Source: Bacteroidales bacterium (GTDB taxonomy: Bacteria > Bacteroidota > Bacteroidia > Bacteroidales > Lentimicrobiaceae). Taken from it: a stretch of 64,000 nucleotides of DNA. The DNA lies in contig JADJEQ010000025.1 of NCBI GenBank assembly GCA_016709025.1, positions 24,802 through 88,801 on the forward strand. The letters are read 5' to 3'. Below, in pieces: positions 36,907-45,411 of this stretch (position 1 is the stretch's first letter; every line of letters begins with the position of its first letter). Made by a program: the position numbers and the translations under genes. The notes below the pieces were generated by a model. The model worked only from the letters and a program-made list of their open reading frames with translations, was not told where the DNA came from and did no database searches.

Positions 36907-39900
36907 ATGAATAATCAAACAACGACAAGCTTTTTATTATGGGCAAGTGTACTGCTCATTTCCCTTGTTGCCTGCAATCCAAAAAATGAATCAGTCAAAC
37001 AAAATGTATTCTCCCAAACCGAAACCACCAAACCTCCGGTTATCATTAATGCAGGTCAGCCGGTGGTTCATTCATTGGCCAGCAAACCTCCTCCCGAAAC
37101 AATTGATTTATCCGGGATGCCTGTGCCGGGTAAACGACCGGCCGGATTTTTTGTAACCATGCAAAACTTCAACACGGATGAGGGTCTGGCGTTGAGCAGT
37201 ATTCTGTGCGGTTTTAAAGATCACAAAGGGAATCTGTGGTTTGGCACTTCCGGCAACGGGGTAAGCAGATACGATGGGAAATCGTTCACAAATTTTAGTT
37301 CGGCGCATGGCCTTGCGCACAATCTTATAAATTCCATTGCTGAGGACAGCAAAGGGAATATCTGGTTCAGCACTTATGGCGGCGTGAGCATCTATGACGG
37401 CGTTTCGTTTAAAAACTTTACCACTGCACATGGACTTCCCGATAACGATGTTATTCAATCAGTTGAAGACAGCCGGGGCTATATCTGGCTTACAACAGAA
37501 AAGGGGCTGTGCAGGTATCTGCCCGCAAGTAGCGACACAGCGGCCAGGTTGTTTATTCAATACAGTGAGAAGAATGGATTTATGGGGAATTATGCACGGG
37601 CTATCATCGAAGACAAAAAAGGCAATATCTGGGTTTCTGCTGATCGCGGTGTTATGAAGTATGATCCTTCGGCTGATGCATCGGGAACGGTTTCGTTTTC
37701 TGATTATTCAGAAAAAACCGGGTTGGAAGGCATTTTTATTAACTGCATGGCAGAAGACCTGAATGGACTGATCTGGTTTGGAACCGATCAGGGCGTATTC
37801 AGGTTCGACCCTGAAAAAGCCGGCTCCGGAAATGCTGCTACTGTCAACTATACCACAGGCGACGGGCTTGTAAGCAATAAAATCACTTCCATTATTCAGG
37901 ACAGCAGGGGAATCCTTTGGTTTGGATCGAAGGCAGGTGTATCTTCATTAAGAAAGGATGATTCCACATTCCATAATTTTACCTCTGAAGAGGGATTGGT
38001 AAACAACAGCATCATCTGCATTACCGAAGATGCCGCCGGCAGTATCTGGTTTGGGACAACCGGCGGAGGATTAAGCAGGTATGAGGGTCCTGGTATATTG
38101 GAATACACCCCCGAACAAGGGCTCTTTGGGAAAGCTGTTTTTTCAATGGCTGAAGATCCTGCAGGTAATTTATGGTTTGGGGTTCAGGAAGGCGGTATTA
38201 CAAAATTTGAACGCGAATGGCTCAACCCCGATAAGGAGGCGTTTATCCATTATTCAACTGCACAAGGATTGTCCGACTACGATGCCATGACCATGATGTA
38301 TGATAAAAATGGCCGGCTTTGGTTTGGCTCCGGCAACGGACTAAGCCGGTACGATGGAAAATCAATCACCACTTTCAAAACCGGCCAGGGAATGATTGGA
38401 AATGGTGTCGTGAGTCTGAAAGAAGATAAAAACGGAAATATCTGGCTTGGCGTTTACGAAAAGGGTCTCAGCAGGTTTGACGGCAATGGTTTCACGCATT
38501 ATACCACAGCGCAGGGACTGGTAAATAACACCGTTTGGAGTATCCACGAAGACAAAGAGGGAGTGGTATGGATGGCAACACGGGGCGGGCTAAGCCGTTT
38601 TGATGGCAAAAGGTTCATCAATTTTACAAAAGAACAGGGACTCCCCGACAACAAATTATCTTTCGTTACACAAGACCGGTTTGGCAACCTTTTAACCGGA
38701 AGCTGGGGTGGTGGTGTTTCTATTATCAGAAAAAGCAGGCTCGACGAACTGGGTAAAAATAATTTTGCTCGGGTGGATGAACCCATCTTTGAGAATTTCA
38801 ATTCAGCCAACGGGCTTGCCAACGACGTGGTTTATGGCATTCTTGAAGATGAAGAAGGCAATATTATGATCGGGACAAGCAATGGATTGACAGTACTTAA
38901 AGGTGGACTAGGCGATGGAAATAAAATTGCCGGGAATGGGATTGAATATTATAACCAAAAAACCGGATACCCTATCAGAGATATCAGCAACAACTACAGT
39001 ATGCTCATTGATAGCCGGGGTTTTGTCTGGTTGGGAACAGGTGATAAACTGGTGCGTTTTGACTACAAGAAAGTGCATAAATCAACAAGAGCACCGCATG
39101 TTTTTATCCAAAAAATCAGAATCAACAATGAAAATATCAGTTGGCAAAGTCTTAAAATGGCTAAATCCAGGGGTGTCAGTTTTTCCGGTGCTTCAGGAAA
39201 TGTGCCCGCTTTTGTTCATGATGAGTTAAGCGCATTCGGCAGAAAGTTGAGCATTTCCGAGCGTGACACTATGATTTTAAAATTCAATTCGATTCGATTT
39301 GAGGATATCAGGCCTTTCAGTTTAATCCCGGAGAAGCCCGTGTTGCCCTTTTCCTTCAATACCATCGGTTTCGATTTTGTTGGCATCGAGACCACAAGAC
39401 CACTTTTAGTAAAGTATCAATATATCCTTGAAGGCTTTGATAACCAATGGAGTAGGGAGGGTGCGGAATCTACCGTGAACTACCGGAACCTTCCACAAGG
39501 CGAATATACCTTTAAGCTCAGGGCTAAAAGCCCTGAGGGTGTCTGGAGCGATGAAATTGCGTATAGTTTCGAAATCCTGTCACCCTGGTGGTTTACATGG
39601 TGGGCTATTCTCATTTATGTAATGGTATTTCTTCTGATACTTTTCAGAATCAGACGCTACGAATTGAACAGAATCCGTTTGCGTAATCAACTAAAACTTG
39701 AAAAGGTAACCAGCGACTCACTCAGGAATCTTGATCAGATGAAGTCACAGTTTTATTCGAATATCTCCCATGAATTCCGTACACCGCTTACCTTAATTCT
39801 CGGGCAGGTCGAAAGTGTTATGTCATCAGATATTGACAACAGGGAAAAGGGTAAACTCCAGGTTGCCAACCGCAATGCCCGAAGATTGCTTAAACTGATC

Positions 39901-41298
39901 AATGAGTTGCTCGATTTGTCGAAACTCGAAGCTGGCAGCATGGAACTGTATGCAGAAAACAATAATATAGTGTCCTTCCTCAAAAACATTTTCTTCTCAT
40001 TCGAATCATTGGCAACTCAAAAAAAGATTACGACTACATTCGAATCAGTTTCCGATAAGATTACAGTATTTTTTGATACTGCTAAAATGGAAAAGGTTTT
40101 TTATAACCTGATTTCCAATGCTTTTAAATTTACTCCGGAAAATGGAGAAATAAAAATCAGGATTACTTCTGCAACAGATGGTTCTGTCGAAATCGCTGTT
40201 AAAGACTCGGGTTGTGGTATCCCGGAAGACAAACTTGAAAATATATTTGACCGTTTTTATCAGGTGGATGGTTCAAACACCCGCGAACAGGAAGGAACAG
40301 GGATAGGGCTGGCGCTGGCAAAAGAGCTGATTCTGCTACACAAGGGAACTATCAGGGTGAAAAGCAAGCCAGGTTCAGGGTCGGAATTTATGGTTATCCT
40401 TCCCTTTGAGTATGTGGGTCAAATTAAGACACTGGTTTCAGAAACCATATCACAGGAAATCAAATCCGAAGAGTTGAAAACCGGTTTCGATGATATAAAG
40501 CCATTGGATGCTACTGTTCAGGCAACCCAACACTCTACGGGCGATAAAAAAATTATTCTTATTGTTGAGGACAACATGGATGTGCGCAATTACATCCGCG
40601 AACAAATTGAAGGTGAATACCATGTTGTTGAAGCTATTCATGGCGAACAGGGCCTGAATGTGGCGCAGGAAATAGTTCCCGATTTAACCATTACAGATGT
40701 CATGATGCCAAAAATGGATGGATACCAGTTCTGCAATGCCCTCAGGCTGGATGAAAAAACAAGTCATATTCCTGTCATCATGTTAACTGCCAGGGGTGGC
40801 CTGGAGGATAAAATTGAGGGCCTTGAATCCGGTGTTGACGCCTACCTGACCAAACCTTTCAGCGCAAAAGAGCTGAAGGCAACCATAAAAAACCTCCTCA
40901 ATCAGCGGATTCAGCTGAGAAAACGTTTCAGTAAATCAATGGTCATCAAGCCATCTGAGGTGAGTGTGGTATCGGCTGACCAGGCCTTTCTGGAAAAAGT
41001 GATACAAACAATCGAATCAAATTTCAGCGATGAGCAATTCTCTGTCGATATGCTTGCAGAAAAGGTAAACATGAGTGTTACCCAACTCAACCGAAAGCTG
41101 AATGCCCTGATTGATCAGCCGCCGGGACAACTGATCCGCTCATTTCGTCTTCAATGGGCAGCCGACCTTCTGAGAAAAAATGCAGGAACAGTTTCTGAGA
41201 TTTGCTACAAAGTTGGTTTTTCCGACAATGCCTATTTTTCACGCGCATTCAAAAAACAATTTAGTTGCAGCCCCTCCGAATACGCTGACGCAAATTAA
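36907..41298 (+). CDS. Hybrid two-component system regulator (HTCS)
   Basis: I start at the ATG at 36907 rather than the GTG at 36865, giving 1463 residues with an N-terminal hydrophobic segment ending in a lipobox-like LLISLVAC. About fourteen Reg_prop blades follow (GNLWFGTSGNGVSRYDGKSF, GNIWFSTYGG, GRLWFGSGNGLSRYDG), then a Y_Y_Y domain (GYTFK-type strands, WSREGAESTVNYRNLPQGEY) and a membrane span (WWAILIYVMVFLLILF). After these come HisKA with SHEFRTPL (His955), NLISNAFKFT, DSGCGIPED and GTGIGLALAKELI, a receiver with Asp1264 (LTITDVMMPKMD), and an AraC-type HTH (VCYKVGFSDNAYFSRAFKK-like). Such one-protein systems sense glycans and switch on polysaccharide genes. Its kinase core is not the shared one. 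Confidence 0.93.
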   Translation: MNNQTTTSFLLWASVLLISLVACNPKNESVKQNVFSQTETTKPPVIINAGQPVVHSLASKPPPETIDLSGMPVPGKRPAGFFVTMQNFNTDEGLALSSILCGFKDHKGNLWFGTSGNGVSRYDGKSFTNFSSAHGLAHNLINSIAEDSKGNIWFSTYGGVSIYDGVSFKNFTTAHGLPDNDVIQSVEDSRGYIWLTTEKGLCRYLPASSDTAARLFIQYSEKNGFMGNYARAIIEDKKGNIWVSADRGVMKYDPSADASGTVSFSDYSEKTGLEGIFINCMAEDLNGLIWFGTDQGVFRFDPEKAGSGNAATVNYTTGDGLVSNKITSIIQDSRGILWFGSKAGVSSLRKDDSTFHNFTSEEGLVNNSIICITEDAAGSIWFGTTGGGLSRYEGPGILEYTPEQGLFGKAVFSMAEDPAGNLWFGVQEGGITKFEREWLNPDKEAFIHYSTAQGLSDYDAMTMMYDKNGRLWFGSGNGLSRYDGKSITTFKTGQGMIGNGVVSLKEDKNGNIWLGVYEKGLSRFDGNGFTHYTTAQGLVNNTVWSIHEDKEGVVWMATRGGLSRFDGKRFINFTKEQGLPDNKLSFVTQDRFGNLLTGSWGGGVSIIRKSRLDELGKNNFARVDEPIFENFNSANGLANDVVYGILEDEEGNIMIGTSNGLTVLKGGLGDGNKIAGNGIEYYNQKTGYPIRDISNNYSMLIDSRGFVWLGTGDKLVRFDYKKVHKSTRAPHVFIQKIRINNENISWQSLKMAKSRGVSFSGASGNVPAFVHDELSAFGRKLSISERDTMILKFNSIRFEDIRPFSLIPEKPVLPFSFNTIGFDFVGIETTRPLLVKYQYILEGFDNQWSREGAESTVNYRNLPQGEYTFKLRAKSPEGVWSDEIAYSFEILSPWWFTWWAILIYVMVFLLILFRIRRYELNRIRLRNQLKLEKVTSDSLRNLDQMKSQFYSNISHEFRTPLTLILGQVESVMSSDIDNREKGKLQVANRNARRLLKLINELLDLSKLEAGSMELYAENNNIVSFLKNIFFSFESLATQKKITTTFESVSDKITVFFDTAKMEKVFYNLISNAFKFTPENGEIKIRITSATDGSVEIAVKDSGCGIPEDKLENIFDRFYQVDGSNTREQEGTGIGLALAKELILLHKGTIRVKSKPGSGSEFMVILPFEYVGQIKTLVSETISQEIKSEELKTGFDDIKPLDATVQATQHSTGDKKIILIVEDNMDVRNYIREQIEGEYHVVEAIHGEQGLNVAQEIVPDLTITDVMMPKMDGYQFCNALRLDEKTSHIPVIMLTARGGLEDKIEGLESGVDAYLTKPFSAKELKATIKNLLNQRIQLRKRFSKSMVIKPSEVSVVSADQAFLEKVIQTIESNFSDEQFSVDMLAEKVNMSVTQLNRKLNALIDQPPGQLIRSFRLQWAADLLRKNAGTVSEICYKVGFSDNAYFSRAFKKQFSCSPSEYADAN

Positions 41299-41541
41299 GC
41301 ATCTCTTCTCAACCCCCATTTCCTCCCATACCTATGGCTGAATGTTAAATCAAACCAATGGGTTGATCGGGTATTGCCCTGCTTTTCAGCCATTCATACA
41401 GAAAAGTCCAACACATTGGAAGAATAATCCTATCCGCATAGCACGTTACACGGGTACTTTTGACGCAGTTCTTTTCTGACTAAAAGGAGGCTGCCGAAAA
41501 TCCATATTCAAAGAGTAGGCATCAAAAAAATCTAAATAATT
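41299..41541. other. Gene-free gap after the HTCS gene
   Basis: The gap has no ORF of merit and no hairpin terminator that I can see; it likely holds the promoter of the next small-gene group. Confidence 0.4.
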
Positions 41542-42318
41542 ATGAAAACTACCAAAGTACACCTTGCAAATTTCATGTTTGTATTATTCATCGTTGCTTT
41601 TTCGTCCGTGCTGAGCCTTAAAGTCCAGGCACAGGAAGCCGAAAAGGGGTTTCTCCTTTCAATAACAGAATTCACAGTAAAACAAGGCCACGACTTACAG
41701 TTCCGTGAAGGAGTGAAAGCATGGAAAGCCTGCTACTTGGAAAACAAGGGCGAATGGACCTGGAATATGTGGCATCGAATGAATGGCGAAGGGAATGTAT
41801 ACATTTTAACCTCGAGAATGGCCAACTGGGCTGAAATGGATGAAACCAGTGATGACGGTAAAAATTGCCGCAACCTAGTCATGGATCTGATCAATCCACA
41901 CATCGAATCATCCGAAGATAATTTTGCCAGGTTCGAGCCGGAATTTAGTAAAGCATATCCCAATCCCAATCCGGTATTATGGGTTGCTTACTGGCAGGTG
42001 AATAATGGGACAAGATTCAAAGAAATTGTAAAAGAAATAACAGCGGAAACGGCCAAAGCTGAAGGATCCTCACGGGGCTACTGGTATACCTACCAGGGTG
42101 GTGACATAGATGCTCCTGATTTCTTTGTCGCTACACCTTTCGCAAACTTTGCCGCTTTGGATGTTGACAGGGAAAATGTCTGGAACATTTACGAAAAGGC
42201 CAACGGAAAGGAAAAAAGAGATCAACTCCAGGCCGAATTCCGTGGGACAATTAAAGAATCATGGTCATATCTGTTAAAACGTGACGAAGACCTGAGCCAC
42301 AACCCACCAGCAAAATAA
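41542..42318 (+). CDS. Secreted protein of unknown function
   Basis: The 258-residue protein has a signal peptide (FVLFIVAFSSVLSLKVQAQ). The mature part seems to hold two similar alpha/beta halves: FLLSITEFTVKQGHDLQFREG with VYILTSRMANWAEMDE, and VLWVAYWQVNNGTRFKEIV with FFVATPFANFAALDVD. This pattern resembles a duplicated dimeric ferredoxin-like (ABM-like) barrel. I see no metal or catalytic motif. It is likely periplasmic or secreted and possibly co-transcribed with the NTF2-like lipoprotein after it (40 nt gap). Confidence 0.65.
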   Translation: MKTTKVHLANFMFVLFIVAFSSVLSLKVQAQEAEKGFLLSITEFTVKQGHDLQFREGVKAWKACYLENKGEWTWNMWHRMNGEGNVYILTSRMANWAEMDETSDDGKNCRNLVMDLINPHIESSEDNFARFEPEFSKAYPNPNPVLWVAYWQVNNGTRFKEIVKEITAETAKAEGSSRGYWYTYQGGDIDAPDFFVATPFANFAALDVDRENVWNIYEKANGKEKRDQLQAEFRGTIKESWSYLLKRDEDLSHNPPAK

Positions 42319-42358
42319 TAATTAACAAATTCATTACCAAACAGATAACCTGATTTTT

Positions 42359-42859
42359 ATGAAAAAAGTCATCTATTTACTTTTTGCGGTTACGCTCTTT
42401 GCAGCCTGCAACCCAAAACAGCCGGTTCGTTATTTTTCAGCATCCCCTGAAATTGAGATCTCGAAATCAACGCTGAAATTTTACACGGACGGAAACTGGG
42501 ATGCGATGAAGTCGCTTTACGCAGATACGGCAAAAGTGTTTAACAATGTTCCCAAAGGAAAAGGAATGTCCATTGATTCTACCATCATGGACTACATGCA
42601 GGATCATGAACTCTTCTCCTCCATCAGCTATTTGGCTGACGAAGATTTCTTCGAAATGGTGATCACCGATGAGGGCGAGACCTGGGTCAACTACTGGGGT
42701 CTCTGGAAAGGAACCTTAAAATCAACGGGTGAAGAATTTCAGATACCGCTGCACATTACCCAGCAATTTATCAATCAAAAGATTGTGCGTGAACACGGAT
42801 ACTGGAACAGTTCAGCCATTGCCCTGGCACTTGCCAAACAGGAATCCCCAACACCTTAA
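42359..42859 (+). CDS. NTF2/SnoaL-like lipoprotein
   Basis: The 166-residue lipoprotein begins MKKVIYLLFAVTLFAAC. The remainder is an NTF2-like domain: SKSTLKFYTDGNWDAMKSLYADTAKVFNN, FEMVITDEGETWVNYWGLWKG, EFQIPLHITQQFINQKIV. No catalytic residues are apparent. It is the second NTF2-like lipoprotein beside this kinase array. The next gene starts 4 nt later. Confidence 0.8.
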   Translation: MKKVIYLLFAVTLFAACNPKQPVRYFSASPEIEISKSTLKFYTDGNWDAMKSLYADTAKVFNNVPKGKGMSIDSTIMDYMQDHELFSSISYLADEDFFEMVITDEGETWVNYWGLWKGTLKSTGEEFQIPLHITQQFINQKIVREHGYWNSSAIALALAKQESPTP

Positions 42860-42862
42860 ACC

Positions 42863-43300
42863 TTGAAGCTGATTAAAAAAACAGGGATATTTAATCCGGA
42901 TGGGGAAATCATTCTCCATCCGGGTATCTCTGTTTCCTGGAAGTCGCTGAGCAATAAAGAAATCCCCGACCTGCCACCGGGAACTCCCCTTGAAATTGAT
43001 GTCACTTTTGATGAAAAAGTACTGCTTTCGGGAAACCATGGCATAGTCTGGGCCACTTATGATCAGCGCCAGGCTGAAGTTATCTGCAATGCGCTCCTTG
43101 CCCAGAATATTCCATCTTCCATCGGGAATGTGGAATTGGAAAACCATATCCTTCTGCTCATTAAAATTCATCATGCCAAAGATGTTGCTGAGGCGATGGA
43201 TTTTATCTGGAGAAAAGAAGGTGGATTAAGGTTAAAGCCCGATTGGAGCTACGCTGAAGGCGAAACCAACATGAGCTTTGAGAAATGGATAACAGGTTGA
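42863..43300 (+). CDS. Putative DUF2007-like small protein (TTG start)
   Basis: This 145-residue frame is open from a TTG at 42863, and I find no ATG in the early part of the frame, so TTG is the best start. It begins LKLIKKTGIFNPDGEIILH. The middle holds VLLSGNHGIVWATYDQRQAEVICNALLAQNIPSSIG and LLIKIHHAKDVAEAMDFIWRK, close to the pattern of DUF2007 'putative signal transducing' proteins. It is cytoplasmic by sequence and tightly follows the NTF2-like lipoprotein. Function is unknown. Confidence 0.6.
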   Translation: MKLIKKTGIFNPDGEIILHPGISVSWKSLSNKEIPDLPPGTPLEIDVTFDEKVLLSGNHGIVWATYDQRQAEVICNALLAQNIPSSIGNVELENHILLLIKIHHAKDVAEAMDFIWRKEGGLRLKPDWSYAEGETNMSFEKWITG

Positions 43301-43650
43301 TGATCAATGTTATGATTAAAACTATAGTGGCTAAAACTGTTATCAATGGCAAAGGGCTTCCATTTGCTTAAACTGATTTGTAATTCAATGTCGTTAAGTT
43401 AAGGAATGTGGATGCTGAAAGGTCTTAACGCAAAGCGATGCAGTGAGCCTATCGAACTGTGCGCTGAGGACACGCAAACCTGCCTCTCGGCAGACAGGGA
43501 GCCGCAGAGCAAGAAAAATCGCATTTCTTTGCGGTTCTCTGCGATAAACTTTGCGGTTCTCTGCGGTTAATTTTTTATTCATTCCCTTAACTAAACGACA
43601 TTGATTTGTAATTCTTTATTGATGTATGCTCAATAAAATATCAAACAATT
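43301..43650. repeat. Gene-free stretch with CTTTGCGGTTCTCTGCG repeats
   Basis: TTTGCGGTTCTCTGCG occurs twice, at about 43528 and 43551, after a segment ACCTGCCTCTCGGCAGACAG that is a relative of the motif near 24118. This is a common type of dispersed intergenic repeat in the phylum. No gene is visible. Confidence 0.65.
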
Positions 43651-45117
43651 ATGAAGAAACCTGTTACTTACAATCCCTTTAAACGAACCGCCGGCGGAAA
43701 GTTTCCTGCATTATCGCAGAACGCACCATTGCGCTATTTATCATTTTCGTTCTTATATTTTGCGCAGGGCTTGCCTGAAGGACTGCTGAGGTTTGGAATA
43801 CCTGCATGGCTTGCCATGAATGGGAAAAGTGCCGTCGAAATAGGCGCTTTTGTAGCCATTGGTATCTTACCCTGGAGTTTTAAAATTCTGGCGGCACCCT
43901 TCATGGACAGGTTTACTTTCCTGGCGATGGGCAGAAGGCGGCCCTGGATATTGTTCGGACAACTGGGGCTGGCTGTCAGTTTTTTATCGATGGCCTTTAT
44001 TGCCGATCCTCTGAACAATATGTTTATGCTTAAACTTTTTAGCTTCTTTGTCGGATTGTTTGCCGTATTCCAGGATATTGCCGTTGACGGACTGGCCATC
44101 GAAATACTACCTGCAGATCAGCAGGCAAGGGCCAATGGCTTAATGTGGGGTTCAAAAACCATAGGAATTGCGGCCTCAGTAGCTATAGGAATAGCCATCA
44201 TCAATGCTTACAGTTTCTTTCATGCCATCGCATTTTTTTCATTGTTCGTGTTTCTGATATTGTTAATCCCGCTTTTATTAAAAGAAAATCCCGGCGAAAA
44301 ACTGTTGCCATGGACCCCGGGAGAAGCATCTAAAACTGCCACAAACATACAAGTGCAAAGTTTCAGGGAACTTTTTACGAGCCTGATCAGGGTATTTATA
44401 TTACCTGTCAGTCTTATAATGGGGGTTGCTGCCTTTGGTTTTTCCATTGGCAGGGGATTAATTGACGCCATGCTGCCTGTTTTTACAGTACAGGAGCTGG
44501 GATGGACCGATGGTAAATATTCGCAGACTTTTTCTGTGATACAGTTGGTTTCAGGCATTTTAGGAATGTTTGTGGCCGGTGCCCTCATTGATTTTTTTGG
44601 CAAAGTGCGGATGATGAGCATTTATCTGATTCTTCTTATCTCACTGGTTATGTCTGCATTCTTTCTGAGAGATTATTGGCACAATCAGTATGTATTTATC
44701 GGTTTCATTGGCCTGTTTTATACCCTGATTGTTTTTACAACCATTGCTGTATTTGCTTCCGCTATGCAATTATGCTGGAAAAGGATATCGGCAACGCAGT
44801 TCACTTTATACATGGCCATTTCCAACCTGGGTCTCTCGGCAGGAGCAGCATTGCTCGGGCCTCTGAAGTCATTGATGGCCTGGGAATATGTAGTTCTGGC
44901 TTTTGCTGCTTTTGCAGGTTTCATGCTTATTGCCATACAGTTCCTCCGCTTTGGCAAGCATACCGAACGTGTGGCCCTGCTTGAGTTGAAACAAATAAAG
45001 CAAGATGACATAGCCGGCAAACTCAAACCGGTTGAAATTGTTGTTCATTCTGACAAAATTCATTGTTATCCCGATATAGTAAAAGAAACCTTGACGCAAA
45101 AGACACCACCCCGATAG
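43651..45117 (+). CDS. MFS transporter (PAT/AmpG-like)
   Basis: The 488-residue protein has about twelve membrane segments. Near the N terminus it reads LSFSFLYFAQGLPEGLLRFGIPAWLA, and then PWSFKILAAPFMDRFTF and GRRRPWILFGQLG, the loop 2-3 motif of the PAT family that includes AmpG. FQDIAVDGLAIEIL and ARANGLMWGSKTIGIA are also typical. The family imports muropeptides or acetyl-CoA-type substrates; the one carried here is not known. The last codons (TPPR, stop) lie inside a palindrome, so the C-terminal tail seems to be trimmed or replaced by a repeat. It splits the kinase array. Confidence 0.85.
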   Translation: MKKPVTYNPFKRTAGGKFPALSQNAPLRYLSFSFLYFAQGLPEGLLRFGIPAWLAMNGKSAVEIGAFVAIGILPWSFKILAAPFMDRFTFLAMGRRRPWILFGQLGLAVSFLSMAFIADPLNNMFMLKLFSFFVGLFAVFQDIAVDGLAIEILPADQQARANGLMWGSKTIGIAASVAIGIAIINAYSFFHAIAFFSLFVFLILLIPLLLKENPGEKLLPWTPGEASKTATNIQVQSFRELFTSLIRVFILPVSLIMGVAAFGFSIGRGLIDAMLPVFTVQELGWTDGKYSQTFSVIQLVSGILGMFVAGALIDFFGKVRMMSIYLILLISLVMSAFFLRDYWHNQYVFIGFIGLFYTLIVFTTIAVFASAMQLCWKRISATQFTLYMAISNLGLSAGAALLGPLKSLMAWEYVVLAFAAFAGFMLIAIQFLRFGKHTERVALLELKQIKQDDIAGKLKPVEIVVHSDKIHCYPDIVKETLTQKTPPR

Positions 45118-45127
45118 CTATCGGGAT
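45105..45127. repeat. Palindrome ending the MFS gene (CCCGATAGCTATCGGG)
   Basis: CCCGATAGCTATCGGG is a perfect 16-base palindrome, and the match extends outward with mismatches. TAG inside it is the stop codon of the MFS gene. A variant without perfect symmetry lies at about 25321. Confidence 0.85.
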
Positions 45128-45230
45128 GGTATTAAAAGGAAGAAACATGATATTAATAATGGCTAAAATCCAGTATTATCAATCATTGCAAAGGATTTCG
45201 ATTCTTTTCCCTGACACTATTAAAAAAATG

Positions 45231-45403
45231 AAACCCGTCATCATTTTACTGCTGTTTGTTTTATTTGCTGTCGGAGCCATGGCTCAGCAATTACTGCCTA
45301 ATAGTTTGCAGAAAGCATTTCTGAAAGCCCCGGGGCGGTGAAATTTATGGTTGAAACAAAAGAAGGTGAAGGAAGTACATTTATAATCACACTACCAGTT
45401 TAA
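45231..45403 (+). pseudogene. Internally deleted relic of another array kinase
   Basis: An ATG at 45231 opens a signal peptide (MKPVIILLLFVLFAVGAMAQ) and about 15 more residues. The frame ends at 45341. Overlapping it in another frame, VKFMVETKEGEGSTFIITLP with a final V and stop at 45401-45403 is the extreme C terminus of the shared kinase core (compare K6 and K9). The whole sensor, span and most of the core are missing. The junction lies near 45320-45335. Confidence 0.75.
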
Positions 45404-45411
45404 ATATTTAA

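Noticed and set aside
36865..36907. GTG at 36865 as the HTCS start
   Set aside because: It would put 14 charged residues before the signal segment; the ATG at 36907 gives a normal signal.
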